Assembly: GCA_029204225.1 (NCBI GenBank)
Contig: CM055111.1
Location: forward strand, 15,068,576-15,132,575
Reading direction: 5' to 3'
Source: Diphasiastrum complanatum
Taxonomy: Eukaryota > Streptophyta > Lycopodiopsida > Lycopodiales > Lycopodiaceae
DNA: 64,000 nucleotides
Part shown: piece by piece, positions 36,815 through 48,260 of the stretch
How the letters are laid out: every line of letters starts with the position of its first letter
Position numbering within the stretch: position 1 is the stretch's first letter
Made by a program: the position numbers and the translations under genes
The notes under the pieces: generated by a model
What the model was told of the DNA's origin: nothing
What the model saw: the letters and a program-made list of their open reading frames with translations, nothing else
Database searches by the model: none

Positions 36815-36933
36815 ACAATATCCATAACATCTTGGAGTATCAAAATAGACTCCATTCTGAACTTCCAAATTGAGTAATTAGAAGTGTTTAGTCTTTCACT
36901 GGCTTCTAGAAGGTATCCTCCCTGAGATGCCAT
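36815..36933 (-). pseudogene. Copia-7 gag start, truncated
   Basis: The minus strand from ATG at 36933 reads GGYLLEASERLNTSNYSIWK, then FRMESILILQDV, the first 38 or so residues of a UBN2-type gag. It is cut near 36815, apparently by insertion of the LTR6 element. Confidence 0.75.
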
Positions 36934-37690
36934 TTTAATGAAGACTTCTTAGTTATTGGACTGAGATATGTTTGAGCTTGTTCCAATTAGACTTAAAGTT
37001 GTTGCTCTCTTTCACTATAGGTATTTTCAAGGATGTACTACCTTCCTATGTGAAACACTTGCAACTGTATTTGAGATGACTCTCAAATATTCCACAAAAC
37101 AAGTTATCTAGATCAGACACACAAAGTGGATTGAGACACTTTGGCTAGTTTGAATCCTACTTTTGGCACGAGTGAAATGCTTCAAAAGAAAACACAATTG
37201 ACTCTCAGAAGGCTCAAAAGGTGTTCATTACTTCAAACTCAGTCTTGATCTTCAGTTTCTTGTGTAGGATGCTCAAAACAATGGATTCAGAACAAAGCAA
37301 GATTGAATCAAATCAAAATGCTGTCACTCGGATTTTGGACCTATCCCTATCCTCTTTAAGAGCTTATAACTCTTGCTAGACACATCGGATTGATTTGGTT
37401 TCAATTTCTATGGAGAGAACAGATCATAAGCTTTCCATCAAGCTATAACACTGCTATCTTTGGATCTATAAGCAAGGAGAACAAAGGTACTGAAAATCTC
37501 TGATTTTCACACGTGAGAAATTCCAGAATTCCGTACTACCACATTTCAGGTCTGAAAATTCAGTTCCAATCCGATTTGATCCAAAATACACTTCAGAGAA
37601 GGGTGAGAAAAAGTGCAAAACTGTTTTTTTGCTTGATTTAGCTCTCAGTTTCTTGTACAATCAGAGATGTTAGCATGCAAAGCTTAATTT
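36934..37690 (-). repeat. Copia-7 untranslated leader
   Basis: Non-coding leader between the PBS at 37691 and the gag start. It contains CACACGTGAG at 37508. The short minus-strand frame at 37466-37660 is not supported. Confidence 0.55.
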
Positions 37691-37703
37691 GGCTCTGATA
37701 CCA
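37691..37703 (-). other. Primer binding site of Copia-7
   Basis: The minus strand reads TGGTATCAGAGCC, a perfect initiator tRNA-Met site. Confidence 0.88.
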
Positions 37704-38440
37704 TGACAAAATTTTCAGAATTCACACGTGTGGGGAATGTCCACAGTAACTTGATTCTAGATTGATTAGCAGGATCTAGTTCAGAAGAAATGGCTTAACC
37801 ACAATCTAGCATGATAAACATCTGAATATGATAGCAATGAATCAATAATGAGCAAAAGTACAAGATATTAGTGTATAAGCATTTGCTTCAACACGAGTTA
37901 GAGAGAGAAACATAGAGAGATAACAAGCAAAATTGTTTAGATCCAAAATGGCATGAGGTAGATACAAAACTTTGGTTCTTCATCATTGATTGTGAGAAGA
38001 GCTACACATATTTATGGAGTTTGAGGTAGCTCGAGGTAGAACCACATCCATTTATTACAAAATGACATCTAAAGTGACATCTAGAGTCTATGTGACATTT
38101 GTCACTTGCCATGCATGAAATTTTACCAACTTTTAACAAGTGTGCTAGTTCTAACTAACAAAGTACAAATCATCATGCATGTGTCCATTACACTTTGTGC
38201 ATGCCTTGCATGTCACTATGGATCACTTACAATTAATGCATGTGAATTGCCACGAGTTTCTACAAGCATGACTTTGTTAATTCTATGTCTACAAACTATA
38301 TGCAAGTTGTATTCTTCAATTTAGACATTACATAGCCATGTAGCTCGAGTTTTATCTAGGCCAAACTTGGCATTTTGCATTTATGAGCTACATACTTGCA
38401 TGGTACAACATTTGTAGCAAGCCAAGAAATCAATATGGAT
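37704..38440 (-). repeat. Copia LTR7 (5' LTR)
   Basis: The minus-strand LTR ends TTTTGTCA at 37704. The outer edge is uncertain, near the start of LINE sequence. It has CACACGTGTG at 37723-37732. Confidence 0.55.
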
Positions 38441-38479
38441 TGTTTTTCCAATTTTAACCCTTCCTAAGCTCCCTTTACC

Positions 38480-39477
38480 TACAGGATTCAATACTCCGGT
38501 TGATGAGATTCGAGCGTTTGGTATTCCTATAGGTTTCTCGGACTTTGTGGCTTCCTCTTTGCGGGACACTTTGGGCGCACATCTTCGTCACGCTGATTTG
38601 CTACCAAAGCTTGGCAATGCTCAAGTTGCTCTAGGGATTCTCACTCAATGCTTCGCTCAACGACCAAGTTATATTCTACGATGTGTTCCTCCCTCTCTTG
38701 ATGTTTTGGCTTTGCTACAAGATTTCGATAACACTTTATCAGATATTCTGGGTTGCTTGATGGGTTCAGAATCCTTTCGTATTCCCAATGGTCAGTTCGT
38801 TAAGCGACAAGTCTCTCTTCCCGCTTCGTCTGGAGGTGTTGGTCTTTCTTGCACAACTTCTATTGCTCCAGCTGCTTTTATGAGAAGTTGGGCCCTTGTT
38901 GCCTCTGCACTTATCTCTCGGTTTCAGCAGGACAACAAGCCCATTCTTCTTGATTCAGTAGCTCATGTGAAAACATACATTCTTCCTTTCCAACAACATC
39001 TTCGTGCTGCCAAGGATCACATCCCTCCACCTGTGCGAGCTTCCCTTTGAGACTTTGCTTAGCCATCAGCGTGCTCATTTTCAAAAGTATCTTTAGGAGC
39101 GCTTCCACTCAAATGCTTTCACTCAGCTTCTCAGTGATTCACCTTCCGATGAGACTCGGGCTTGCCTTCTGTCTTGTGCAGGCCCGGGTGCTGGTGCTTG
39201 TCTTGTTACGCGCCTTATTGTTCCACACTTGCGCCTTTCTTCAGAGCTGTTTTTCACCGCTCTTCGGGTTAGGTTGGGTCTCCCTCATCCAGTGCTGGCT
39301 GGTTTGACAAAATGTTCCTGTGGTCATCCTGTTGATCCTATTGGCACTCATCTCATGCGTTGCCCTTCTGGCGTAGAGCGCATTGTGACTCATGATTCCA
39401 TTCGTGACGTATTTGACGTATTGGCATCTATTGCACATGAGCTTTTATTAATAAAAATAAAAAGTTTCTTCTTCTAG
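38480..39477 (+). pseudogene. LINE-type retrotransposon, 3' end
   Basis: Plus strand, three frames. 38547-39050 matches the part after the RT core (FGIPIGFSDFV before it, QVALGILTQCFAQRPSYILR within it, PASSGGVGLS near 38830). Next comes a decayed frame with LLSCAGPGAGA. 39229-39477 has LRVRLGLPH, CSCGHPVDPIGTHLMRC (a C-x-C...H...C finger) and ERIVTHDSIRDV, typical of the C-terminus of a plant non-LTR element. A 5' truncated insertion is normal for LINEs. It ends in an A-rich run (39450-39470), about 180 bases before the riboflavin synthase start codon. Confidence 0.7.
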
Positions 39478-39507
39478 ATGTTGTAATGTGAATTGATTGT
39501 ATGGTAG

Positions 39508-39525
39508 TTTAGGGTTAGGGTTAAA
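39508..39525 (+). promoter_or_regulatory. Telobox-like element upstream of riboflavin synthase
   Basis: TTTAGGGTTAGGGTTAAA, two telomere-type units, lies 133-150 bases before the ATG. Teloboxes occur in promoters of many plant housekeeping genes. A regulatory role here is inference. Confidence 0.5.
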
Positions 39526-39531
39526 TTTTGA

Positions 39532-39538
39532 GCGAGCG

Positions 39539-39574
<36 letters not shown>

Positions 39575-39590
39575 CGAACGAACGAACGGG
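39532..39590 (+). repeat. GAGC/GA/GAAC repeat tract in the 5' region
   Basis: (GAGC)3, then (GA)n, then (GAAC)n just upstream of the coding region. It may lie in the 5' UTR or core promoter. GA tracts of this sort can bind BPC/GAGA factors; that role is inference. Confidence 0.7.
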
Positions 39591-39657
39591 GCGGGCAAGG
39601 AGGGGATTGAGGGGAGGAATCGCTGCTGTGGCATTGTCAGCAAAAGTGTGAGCGACT

Positions 39658-40545
39658 ATGCCTACGCTTCCAGGCATTTCTTCTGCAGCAGCATCTGTTG
39701 CTGTGCAGTTGCCATCTCAGGCAGAAGCAGAACCCCAACACTGTCCAACAGTTTACTCGCTCTCGCGCCCATTTCTCAGGCAAGATGCTTCCCTTTCCCT
39801 TGGGCTGCAGACATGGAGGGGACTCAGACCCATTGGGAAGAAGCCTTCCCAGCTTTTGAGACAAACAACAGCAGCAACACATTTTGTAGCTCGCAATAAC
39901 GACAGGGGACGATCCGAACAATTAGGGTTACGGGCTTTGTTCACAGGCATTGTGGAAGAGCTGGGAAATGTGCGAGAGGTGCGATTGACGGAAGATGGCG
40001 GCTATGAGATGAGGATAGACGCAAACATTGTTATTGAGGATGTGAAGCTTGGGGATAGCATCTCCGTGAACGGCACATGCCTCACTGTCACGCATTTTGA
40101 TTCCAAGGGTTTCACCGTCGGTTTGTCTCCAGAAACCCTTCGAAGAACTTCCTTAGGGGAGGCATTTGCTGGATCTCCGGTCAATCTGGAGCGGTCGCTG
40201 CAGCCAGTGTCCCGGATGGGGGGCCATTTCGTGCAGGGACATGTGGACGGCACAGGAACTATTGTATCCTTCAATCCAGAAGGGGATTCATTATGGGTTA
40301 AGATAAAAACATCGGCAGATCTACTGAGATACATTGTGCCGAAAGGCTACATATCTGTGGACGGGACCAGTTTGACAGTTGTTGGGGTTTATGATGAGGA
40401 GAGCAGTTTTACATTTATGCTGGTGGCTTACACACAGCAAAAGATTGTGATTCCAGTGAAGAAGCTTGGGAGCAAAGTCAACCTTGAAGTGGACATTGTG
40501 GGGAAGTATGTCGAGCGGCTACTCAAGGGTTATAGCAAAGCATAG
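39658..40545 (+). CDS. Riboflavin synthase, plastid-type
   Basis: This intact 295-residue protein converts two molecules of 6,7-dimethyl-8-ribityllumazine into riboflavin and a pyrimidinedione (EC 2.5.1.9), the last step of vitamin B2 synthesis. In plants this occurs in plastids. Residues 1 to about 93 are rich in Ser, Ala, Arg and Gln with few acids, as in a chloroplast transit peptide. Two lumazine-binding domains follow. Domain 1 starts FTGIVEE (95-101) with SVNGTCLTV at 136-144. Domain 2 has GHFVQGHVDGTG (189-200), SVDGTSLTV (233-241) and the C-terminal NLEVDIVGKYVERL (275-288). This is the internal duplication expected of the family, and the length is normal for plants. The ATG at 39658 is the only one giving a full transit peptide. 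There is no intron and no stop. A LINE end lies 180 bases upstream. This is the best-supported host gene here. Confidence 0.97.
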   Translation: MPTLPGISSAAASVAVQLPSQAEAEPQHCPTVYSLSRPFLRQDASLSLGLQTWRGLRPIGKKPSQLLRQTTAATHFVARNNDRGRSEQLGLRALFTGIVEELGNVREVRLTEDGGYEMRIDANIVIEDVKLGDSISVNGTCLTVTHFDSKGFTVGLSPETLRRTSLGEAFAGSPVNLERSLQPVSRMGGHFVQGHVDGTGTIVSFNPEGDSLWVKIKTSADLLRYIVPKGYISVDGTSLTVVGVYDEESSFTFMLVAYTQQKIVIPVKKLGSKVNLEVDIVGKYVERLLKGYSKA

Positions 40546-41896
40546 AGCCGTTTTTTGCGAGATGAGCATGGAGGATTTCTTGATTGAAAGTTGTGTTTGA
40601 GATTTCAGTCTTCACGTTGTATCTCAGTTCGCAACCAATGGAAACAAATAAGTTTTATTTATGTGTATACTAACTTCTGTCCATCAAGAGGTGCTGAAGC
40701 TATTGCACACATCTTAAATCCGCAATTCTCTTACTAATACTATTCAACTCTAACTTGTCTTCCCCGCAGCCATCTGGTTATCAACACTTTCTTTCAATCC
40801 CCTGGGTTTTAATTTCCTCCATTATTTTTTTGGGTGCTGATGCTATGTTGCTATTCACAAAAGAGATCATTATTGTTCAGCACATTAAAATATATCTGAT
40901 GTGATTGTTCAGTCACTAGAGTTAAGTCACATTGGTGCAATACTCAGAGGAACTTTCTAGCTCCTCCGTGCTATATAGCTTTCCATGGTGTCTAAGATGT
41001 TACGCCTATCCCTACAACGGCCGGATGGCCTTCTGCTGGCTTTCATTTTATTGCAACTTGTTTTAGTCTGTTTTTGTCAAAAGTGTTGAAAAATGTTTCT
41101 GTTGCTCAAATAAGATAACAAGGGGTTTCCATATGTATTTAATCAGAAATATGTCTGATTTTTCATATAGTACTGCTAAAATTAGAAGAGCATTATGGGC
41201 TCTCTTCTCTCCAAAGTGTTACTTTGACCCATGAATTCATGATTCAACTTTAATCAGATTTCCATCAAGTAGCTCATGTAAACAGACAGGTCATCTACTG
41301 CCAAATTGCAATCAATTTTTCACCTATGAAATGTCTTCCTTTTAATTTGTTCTTATGCCCGATGTCAGAGGAAGTGTATGAGGATGTGAGATGCATTTGA
41401 TCATTTGGTTCAAATAAGTGTCATTCATCAATAAGGTGATTAAATCTCATGGTGAAGAGTGTTCGTATTTAATGTATTGATCTTACTCTTCTATCAATTG
41501 TTAGTGAAGTGATACTTTCTGGAATAAGGGAAGACAATTTATCAATGAGAGATGATCAACTATCTTTATAAAGTCATTTCTTACATGACCTGCCTTTCTT
41601 ATTTTATATTCTTACATCTTTTCTCAAAAATATATGTTTGAAGCACATTAGGGCTACTTATATGATAAACCTTAGTCCTTAATTCCTTCCATATCAAGTG
41701 CCGATTTGGAGATCATACATTTCTTCGCTTTTGTTTTAAGCATGCTCTGTTTTCAATACCTGAATGTAGTCATAGGATGGTTGTGCAATTATTTTCAAGA
41801 ACCTGTACCAATTACACTTTTCACAGTCATTTTGGAAAAACTTTAGAGTCTGTTTTAGAATGTAAGATAGAACATTGCTTTCTACAATTTGTTGGC
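40546..41896. other. Intergenic sequence downstream of riboflavin synthase
   Basis: AT-rich, with short frames only. The 3' UTR probably ends within the first 150 bases (AACAAATAAG at 40643), but no canonical AATAAA is present there. I see no repeat or gene. Confidence 0.5.
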
Positions 41897-41908
41897 TAAA
41901 TAGTAATG

Positions 41909-41996
41909 CTTCTTGGTTTCCAAGGGGAGGCTTGAACTTGCGATCAAAGAAACTTTGGATGGCAATCTAACCAACAAAGCCAATCCCATTGGGTGT
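41909..41996 (-). mobile_element. tRNA-derived mini-retroposon (SINE-like), copy 1
   Basis: 88 bases on the minus strand, flanked by a perfect 12-base duplication TAAATAGTAATG (41897-41908 and 41997-42008). Read on the minus strand it has an A-box-like TGGCTTTGTTGG and a B-box-like AGTTCAAGCC, the internal pol III promoter pattern of tRNA-derived SINEs. It is closely related to the copy at 58542-58620. No poly-A or separate tail is seen. Confidence 0.7.
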
Positions 41997-42008
41997 TAAA
42001 TAGTAATG

Positions 42009-42940
42009 GAAGTTGTCAAACAAAATCACAAATAGAGCATCTAATATTACACAAGCAAACAATAAACAAAGAATAATATAACAGTTTGCTATTAGAATAT
42101 AATCTATGTTTTTTAATATCATGCATTGCATGTACGTAATTGTATATTATACTTTATAAATGTTTATAGAATCATATATCAAATACAAGAAAATGCTGTA
42201 GCTCAGATTAAGAGCAAACAGTCATTAATGTCTCTTTATAATAATAAATAGAAAAGATTTAGGTAAGAACCCCCCCTGCATTGTGAAGAGTCTGAGGTGG
42301 GACCTGTAACATCCTTCAACTTAGCAATGACTACCATATGCAGGGATCATCTAGAAAGTTCCATGATAGCATATAAGTAAATGCTCCCACCTTTGTATGT
42401 GAGTAATAATCTAGTATCCAATTATGAGGTTAGAGAATATTTTTGTTATTGTCGAATCTAGTGAGAGAATATGTCAAATAAACATATCAAAGGGAATCAT
42501 CATCCATTACATATGTAAGCACAAGTTTGCAAGGATGCTTGATCTTCGGAAACACTTTGTTTGGTACGACATAGCTCAAACATAATTCAAACTAGCAATT
42601 AAGAATGGTACAATTCACCATTCCAAATATGCATATGATATTCAAGAATCATAATTAATAACACGAGAATCAAATCTATTTCTAGCACGACATCAATTCA
42701 CTCGCCATAAGACATTATTCGATGGGGATGTCCCCATCTTTGGCAATTCCATCAACCTATAATGAGATAATAGGATGATGTCCTATCGATGAGTCTTACA
42801 CATGACTATCTTGATTTCTTAAACATATCAATAATTCAAAGTTATCTTTGGCATGAGAGGATGGACATCTGAAATGGAGCGAGAATGTCTTGTCAAAGGT
42901 GGAGTAGCTTCTTCTTCTGGAGAATCCTCATTGTTGTTAG
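42009..42940. other. Unassigned AT-rich stretch
   Basis: No frame, LTR or known repeat was recognised. Confidence 0.35.
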
Positions 42941-42944
42941 ATTT

Positions 42945-43430
42945 CTATCTTTGACTTGGAAATGTGGACTTCCGCTTCCTCAAAACCTTTTCCAGATTAA
43001 TGAAGTGCTGGGCTGAGGCTTGGGCCTCTGCCAGCAACATCTCGAAGGTTTCGGTAAAGTTCTTCATCAACAACAGCTGGTTCGATATCATCATCCTGCT
43101 CTTGCTGGACATTAAGATTTTCCTGTTGTGTTGGTTCTTCTTCAACATGCTGGATGTCATGGTGTGTCGTCTCTTCGTCTTGCTCAGCATCATGAAATCT
43201 GCTCTCCGTCTCCCTGTACTTGTGGGTTGAATCCATCCTATATTGTGGTGACGATGATGATGCCTTAATAGAACTGACATTCTTCAGAGTAGCCGATGAT
43301 GCCGCTATTTATGTGGCTGATGTGGTTGAAGTCTGCATTACTGAGTCAACAACTTTGATTGACGGAGTTACTTGCTGGTGTACTAGAGCTAACCGGATAT
43401 CTTCCTACACAGAGAGAACACCTGCATGAA
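42945..43430 (-). other. Possible retroelement interior
   Basis: Overlapping minus-strand frames at 43280-42945 (basic, His/Arg/Lys-rich) and 43236-42997 (acidic, Glu/Gln/Asp-rich). At most one is real. It follows the gypsy-type gag at 43763-44170 on the same strand with about 300 bases of undefined sequence between. I recognise no domain. Confidence 0.25.
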
Positions 43431-43745
43431 AGCATAATATTCCAAACTGGAAACCTAGTCAAGAAGACTATTTATCTTTAATCATTTTACAGAATTGCCT
43501 AAAAGCAATATGTCTGAAAGCAATTACCTCTCCATTTAGAGCTCTAAGAAAATATCCTATATTCTTATTGGATATTGTATACTCTTGCTCAGGTAGAAAT
43601 ATCGAAGCAAAAGCGAAGCGGACAAAACTTTTCAGATTAGAATCTTTGATATAGGATAGTCTGTACCCTTTCTTCTCAAGGTATGCTTCATCTTGGAAGA
43701 CTCCGCTTCGGGTAATATAATCAAGCTTGGTTTTTATATAATCAA

Positions 43746-43795
43746 GACCAAGATTGGCCTGATTATATAATAATATAATCAGGCCAATCTTGGTC
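43746..43795. repeat. Perfect 23-bp inverted repeat with 4-base loop
   Basis: 43746-43768 is the exact reverse complement of 43773-43795, with AATA between. The arm is part of the gag reading frame that continues at 43796, so the palindrome arose by copying the end of that frame backwards. Confidence 0.95.
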
Positions 43796-44170
43796 GTGAT
43801 TTTCTATGGTCTTGGACTCTACTTCTACCCTTTGGAATACCATGTCAGTGTTAGATTTAGATGGCGGCTCATCTTCTCTAGGTGTATTAACAAACTGCGG
43901 TTTAGATCGTGGTTGAGGACATTTGGCAGTTACATGTCCTATGCCTTTACAATTAGCACAAAGTGGCACATATCCTACTGACCTCCTAGGTTTGGGACAG
44001 TCAGGCGAATAGTGACCAGGGGCTCTGCAATTATAGCATGAATCCTTTAGTCTCGATGGTGGAGTGAAATCCCTTGTCCCTCTATGCTCTTGTTCAGATT
44101 CTGGCTCTAATGGTGGATCAGGGTCTTGTTCAGACTTGGATTTAGAACTAGAATCAAATCTATGTTCCAA
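43763..44170 (-). pseudogene. Gag-type protein with two zinc knuckles
   Basis: Minus strand, 135 residues: an acidic Ser/Glu/Pro-rich stretch, then CYNCRAPGHYSPDC and CANCKGIGHVTAKC, two CCHC knuckles as in retroelement nucleocapsid. The frame is cut at its end by the palindrome (43746-43795), after which the sequence no longer reads as gag. It differs from the other gags in this window (one knuckle in copia, three in the gypsy at 54.6 kb). It is a separate element family, probably gypsy-like. Confidence 0.65.
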
Positions 44171-44400
44171 AGATGAAAATTCAGATGGATTTGATAAACT
44201 AACAAGCTCTCATTCAAATGTATTTAGAAGTGCTATAGAGTGTTGTAAAGAGTATCAAACGCTTCAGGACTTAATCTAATCCTTATTGGTGAATTTTGTA
44301 GATTATGGAAATACAAATCACGTGCCTTTCTATAAGTTTCTAATCAATATGCTCATTCTAAATGTTTCTACTCAATAGTTGTCCATGGCTAGTCTCTTGG

Positions 44401-45693
44401 CATATATTTGAAGACACCTTTGCACCAGTTGCGAATATGGTAACAATTTGAATACTCATCTCTCTTGCATGTTTTCACAAATGGAGTATGTTCCAGCTTG
44501 ATGTTTCTAATGCATTTCTCAATGGTTACCTTGAGGAGGAGATTTATATGGAGCAGCCTCCAGGTTTTGTGAAGGAAGGTGATGAATCAAAAGTTTGTCT
44601 TTTGTTCAAAAGTCTGTATGAACTGAAACAGGCACCAAGGTCTTGGTATGCAAGGCTCAATTTCTATCTCATATCACTTGGATTTTGTCTAAGTGAATAT
44701 GACCCTTCTCTATATTATAAGTTTGTAGATAACTTTGTAATTATTCTTCTCATCTATGTAGATGATATCATTCTTTGTGGAAACAATGAGAAGTTAGTTG
44801 AAGAAACTAAGCATGCACTTGGTACTGAGTTTAAGATGCATGACTTAGGAGTTCTTCACTATATTCTAGGCCTTGAAATAGATTTTTGGAAAGGTCATAT
44901 ATTTATATGCCAAAGTAGATATGCACTTTCCATGCTCAGAAAATTCCATATGGAAAACTGTAAAGGCATAGATACACCTATGGAGCACACTGTAAAAGTT
45001 CCTATTAAAGATGATGAAAAATCCTTTGAGGACATCACTCTTTATAGGAGTCTTATTGGCTCACTTATTTGGTTAACAGTGACTAGGCCTGATCTAAGCT
45101 TTTGTGTTCATAAGCTAAGTCAACACATGTAGGATCCAAAGTTATATCATTGGAAGTTGGCTAAAAGAGTCTTGAGGTACATATACAAAGGAGAAGATCT
45201 GACTTTGATTGCCTTTTCAGATTCAAATTTTGCAGGAGACAGGTTGGATAGGAAATCCACAAGTGATTAGACTATATTTCTTGGAGGAAACTTGGTTTCT
45301 TGGCTATCAAAGAAGTAGGCAATTATTTCCTTATCATCCTATGAAGTTGAGTACAAATCTCTTACAACCACAACAAAGGAGGTTTTATGGATCAAAAGGC
45401 TACTTTTGGAGCTAAAGTGTTATGCATATGAAGATTTACCAATTATCAAGAATGATAACATTTCTACTCAGGCTCTTGCAAATAATCCAGTCTTTTATGC
45501 AAGGAGCAAGCATATTGAAGTGGCTCATTATTTTTTAAGAGAAAAAGTGATTGGGAGAGAGATCTCATTGGAGCATGTTTCATCTTCAGATTGTGTTGCA
45601 GATCTTCTCACCAAACCTCTACTCAAAAATGTGTTTATGAAGATGAGGTCTAACCTTGGCCTAATTTCAAAGTCTATGTTGATGGGAACATAA
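44401..45693 (+). pseudogene. Copia RT and RNase H (3' part of pol)
   Basis: Plus strand: FQLDVSNAFLNGYLEEEIY, the LKQAPRSWYARL segment and IYVDDIILCGNN (the Y-x-D-D catalytic motif, intact) in 44488-45132. A TAG at 45130, where Gln is usual, and further stops interrupt the RNase H, which continues with FSDSNFAGDRLDRKST, SWLSKK, ARSKHIEVAHYFLRE and ADLLTKPL to 45693. The LTR3 start follows 15 bases later. Integrase is absent; before 44440 the sequence is only partly recognisable as RT. Confidence 0.88.
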
Positions 45694-45707
45694 ATTTTAA
45701 GGAAGAG

Positions 45708-46730
45708 TGTGAAGATTATTAAAATATTATCTTCATATCTCGAGTTTGGGGCCATGTCCATGGTGATTTCCACTAAAATTCATGTTGTATATAAAAGGAG
45801 TGTGAATTGAGCACATATCCTTCTAGTGTAGCTCGGATTTGAGTTAGATAGGTTCAATTATGATGACATGCAAATGTTTAGATAGCATGCAAAGTCTTAC
45901 TGTATGCATGCAAGCCACATGCAACATGCAAAGTAGTTTCAGTGATCTACACATGTCTAGGCAGTTTTATGAGTTGACATGCAGTACATGCAACATACAT
46001 GCATGCAGTTACACATGTGGATCTCTGGTCGGTAAATTAGTTCAATTAAGTGGACTTTCCATGCAACTCCACTGTAGGAATTCGAGTCTCTCTCATGTAG
46101 GAAAAGCTGGGCATGTTTTGCCACATTGTGAATATTGAGATTTTGGTGTTTTGGACTCATTCTCTCTCTATCCGAGTTTAATATGCTTGATTTTCTCTCT
46201 CTACTCGAGAGCAGCCTCTTTTTCCCATACTGAACACTTAAAATTATTTCTGACATTCATTTCTCATAGTGAAGAGTTAGATTTTTTCAACTGATGTATG
46301 CCATTGTGCTCTTGCCTTAGATTTTTCAAGCATACTATTCTTTGATCAATCTTGTGCAATCACAACACCTCAGTAAGATCCTGTAGGGTGTGTGGTGAAG
46401 TTCACACGTGCTAAAAACTTCACATGCCATATTGTGAATATTGAGATTTTGGTGTTTTAGACTCATTCTCTCTCTATCTGAGTTTTCTATGCTTGATTTT
46501 CTCTCTCTACTCGAGAGCAGCCTCTTTTTCCCATACTGAACACTTAGAATTATTTCTGACATTCATTTCTCATAGTGAAGAGTTAGATTTTTTCATTAGA
46601 TGTATGCCATTGTGCTCTTGTCATAGATTTTTCAAGTATATTGTACTTTGATCAATCTTTTGCAATCACAACACCTCAGTAAGATCCTGTAGGGTGTGTG
46701 GTGAAGTTCACACATGCTAAAAACTTCACA
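45708..46730 (+). repeat. Copia LTR3 with internal tandem duplication
   Basis: Starts TGTGAAGATTATTAAAATA after an AAGGAAGAG purine tract and ends AAAACTTCACA. It follows RNase H (3' LTR position) yet is followed at once by a PBS (5' LTR position). A 306-base tandem duplication covers 46125-46430 and 46431-46736. Copy 1 carries a CACACGTG core at 46403; the equivalent in copy 2 is CACACATG. Confidence 0.85.
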
Positions 46731-46742
46731 TGGTATCAAAGC
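46731..46742 (+). other. Primer binding site after LTR3
   Basis: TGGTATCAAAGC directly after the CACA end of LTR3; an initiator tRNA-Met-type PBS on the plus strand. Confidence 0.85.
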
Positions 46743-47844
46743 TTCATGCTTTGAAGAGGTGAGGGTGCATACATCAGATTTTCAGTGCTTTTGCTTGCAG
46801 GAACTTGGATTTGGGAGAGAGATTCAAACTCGCTGAGAGACAAGATATTTGTGGAACATAAGTAGATCAAAACGAGCTTGATTTGCTCCAACAGAGCCCT
46901 GTACGAACAGAGAGCTCACACGTGTGAAATCATCCCTCATTAATTGAGTGCTACTTTTCTAGATTTGATCCAAATTTGATGTTCTATAGCTTGTTGGATA
47001 GGTATTGAAGAGTAGAATGTGTTGTCCACGTTTCTAAATCAATTTGATTTGTTCTGGAAAAGTTTTAGGCAATCAGAGAGTCTGAGAGGGTACTCAACTC
47101 GTGGGATATGCCAAAGTGAGCACACATCAGTTCTTTTCATCATTTTCATCAATTTCCATTAAACTGATCGTTGTCTTAGATAAGTTTGGATTGGAAAATT
47201 TATAGTCCACTTTTTGACTCGTGCATAATTTGGCCTTGCTTTCAAAGTTGAAAGAGCAAGAGGGATTAAAAAACATTACCTACATTAAGAAAGAGAAACA
47301 TATCCTCCCATATCCAAAAAAAGAAAAGAGAGTGAGCATTACCATTTCTAAACTGGAATTTGAAATTGGCTAGCTTTCAAAGTTGAAAGAACGAAGAATC
47401 TAAGAAAATGCAAAAATTAGCTACATTGAGAAAGAGAGAGAGACATCCCCTGAGTTCCATAGGGAAAGGAGAGAGAGTGCCCCCAACTCATCCCAGAATT
47501 ATAGTTTTTGCTAGATTAGCCTCACAATTGAGAAGGAATGCTATGAATTATGTAGGTACCAACATGTATTGATATACATGGATTTGAAAATTTTGGTATT
47601 TTGACATCATGGAGATTGCAATATGAAAATTTGATATATTATAAATAGTTTGATAAAGACTTTGTACATACTTTTACCATATGGGTATGATAAAGACCCA
47701 TATGGATACTTTGCACATTGTAGATATGCACTAGACACCTGATAGATATAAACATATACCTAAACTATTGCCAAACTAAAAATCCTAACCTCCAATCACC
47801 ACATTATTTATTTATTTACTTATTTAATTGAAAATGGCAGATTC
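46743..47844 (+). repeat. Copia leader downstream of LTR3
   Basis: Non-coding leader sequence with CACACGTGTG at 46917-46926. Around 47240-47480 two diverged tandem units of about 130 bases share TTCAAAGTTGAAAGA and a GAGAAAGAGA run. No gag start was found before LTR1-C interrupts it. Confidence 0.5.
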
Positions 47845-48260
47845 TGTGAAAGATTTCAACTAGTTTAGTCAAATTTGCTACATTTGTTTATTTGGCAATT
47901 GAGGCCAATTTCATATTAGACTTAGAGTTTGGCTTTTCAGAGTTATATTAGTCTAAAAGCATTTGAATAAACACTTTTGAAAAGTTTACACGAGTTTCTG
48001 GTAGATTCAATTTGCGTAGTAGAGACATTGAATCTAGTCACAAAAATAGTAGGGTTTTTCATTATGGAAAGAAACCAAAGCTTGAAATTAGGTCTGGACC
48101 TGCTATGGGAAGAGAAAATTTCTCTATCTCTTATCTCATTTCATGTCTATACATCGTTCTCTTTGGGTTATCTATCCATTGGTGCACTATATTGGTGATA
48201 TCTTGCAATTTTGTGTGTAGAATGCTCATAAAATGTTATATTCGGATCCACATGTGTGAG
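47845..48260 (+). repeat. Copia LTR1-C, partial
   Basis: Starts TGTGAAAGATTTCAACTAG and follows LTR1 to TAGAATGCTCAT and CGGATCCACA, then diverges near 48260. The CT repeat of the family is almost absent here. Confidence 0.7.

Noticed and set aside
39508-39525. Possible interstitial telomere array
   Set aside because: Only two units are present. A promoter telobox is a simpler reading.
42964-43230. Hydrophobic plus-strand frame
   Set aside because: It is the reverse complement of acidic and basic minus-strand frames and has no start context or motif.
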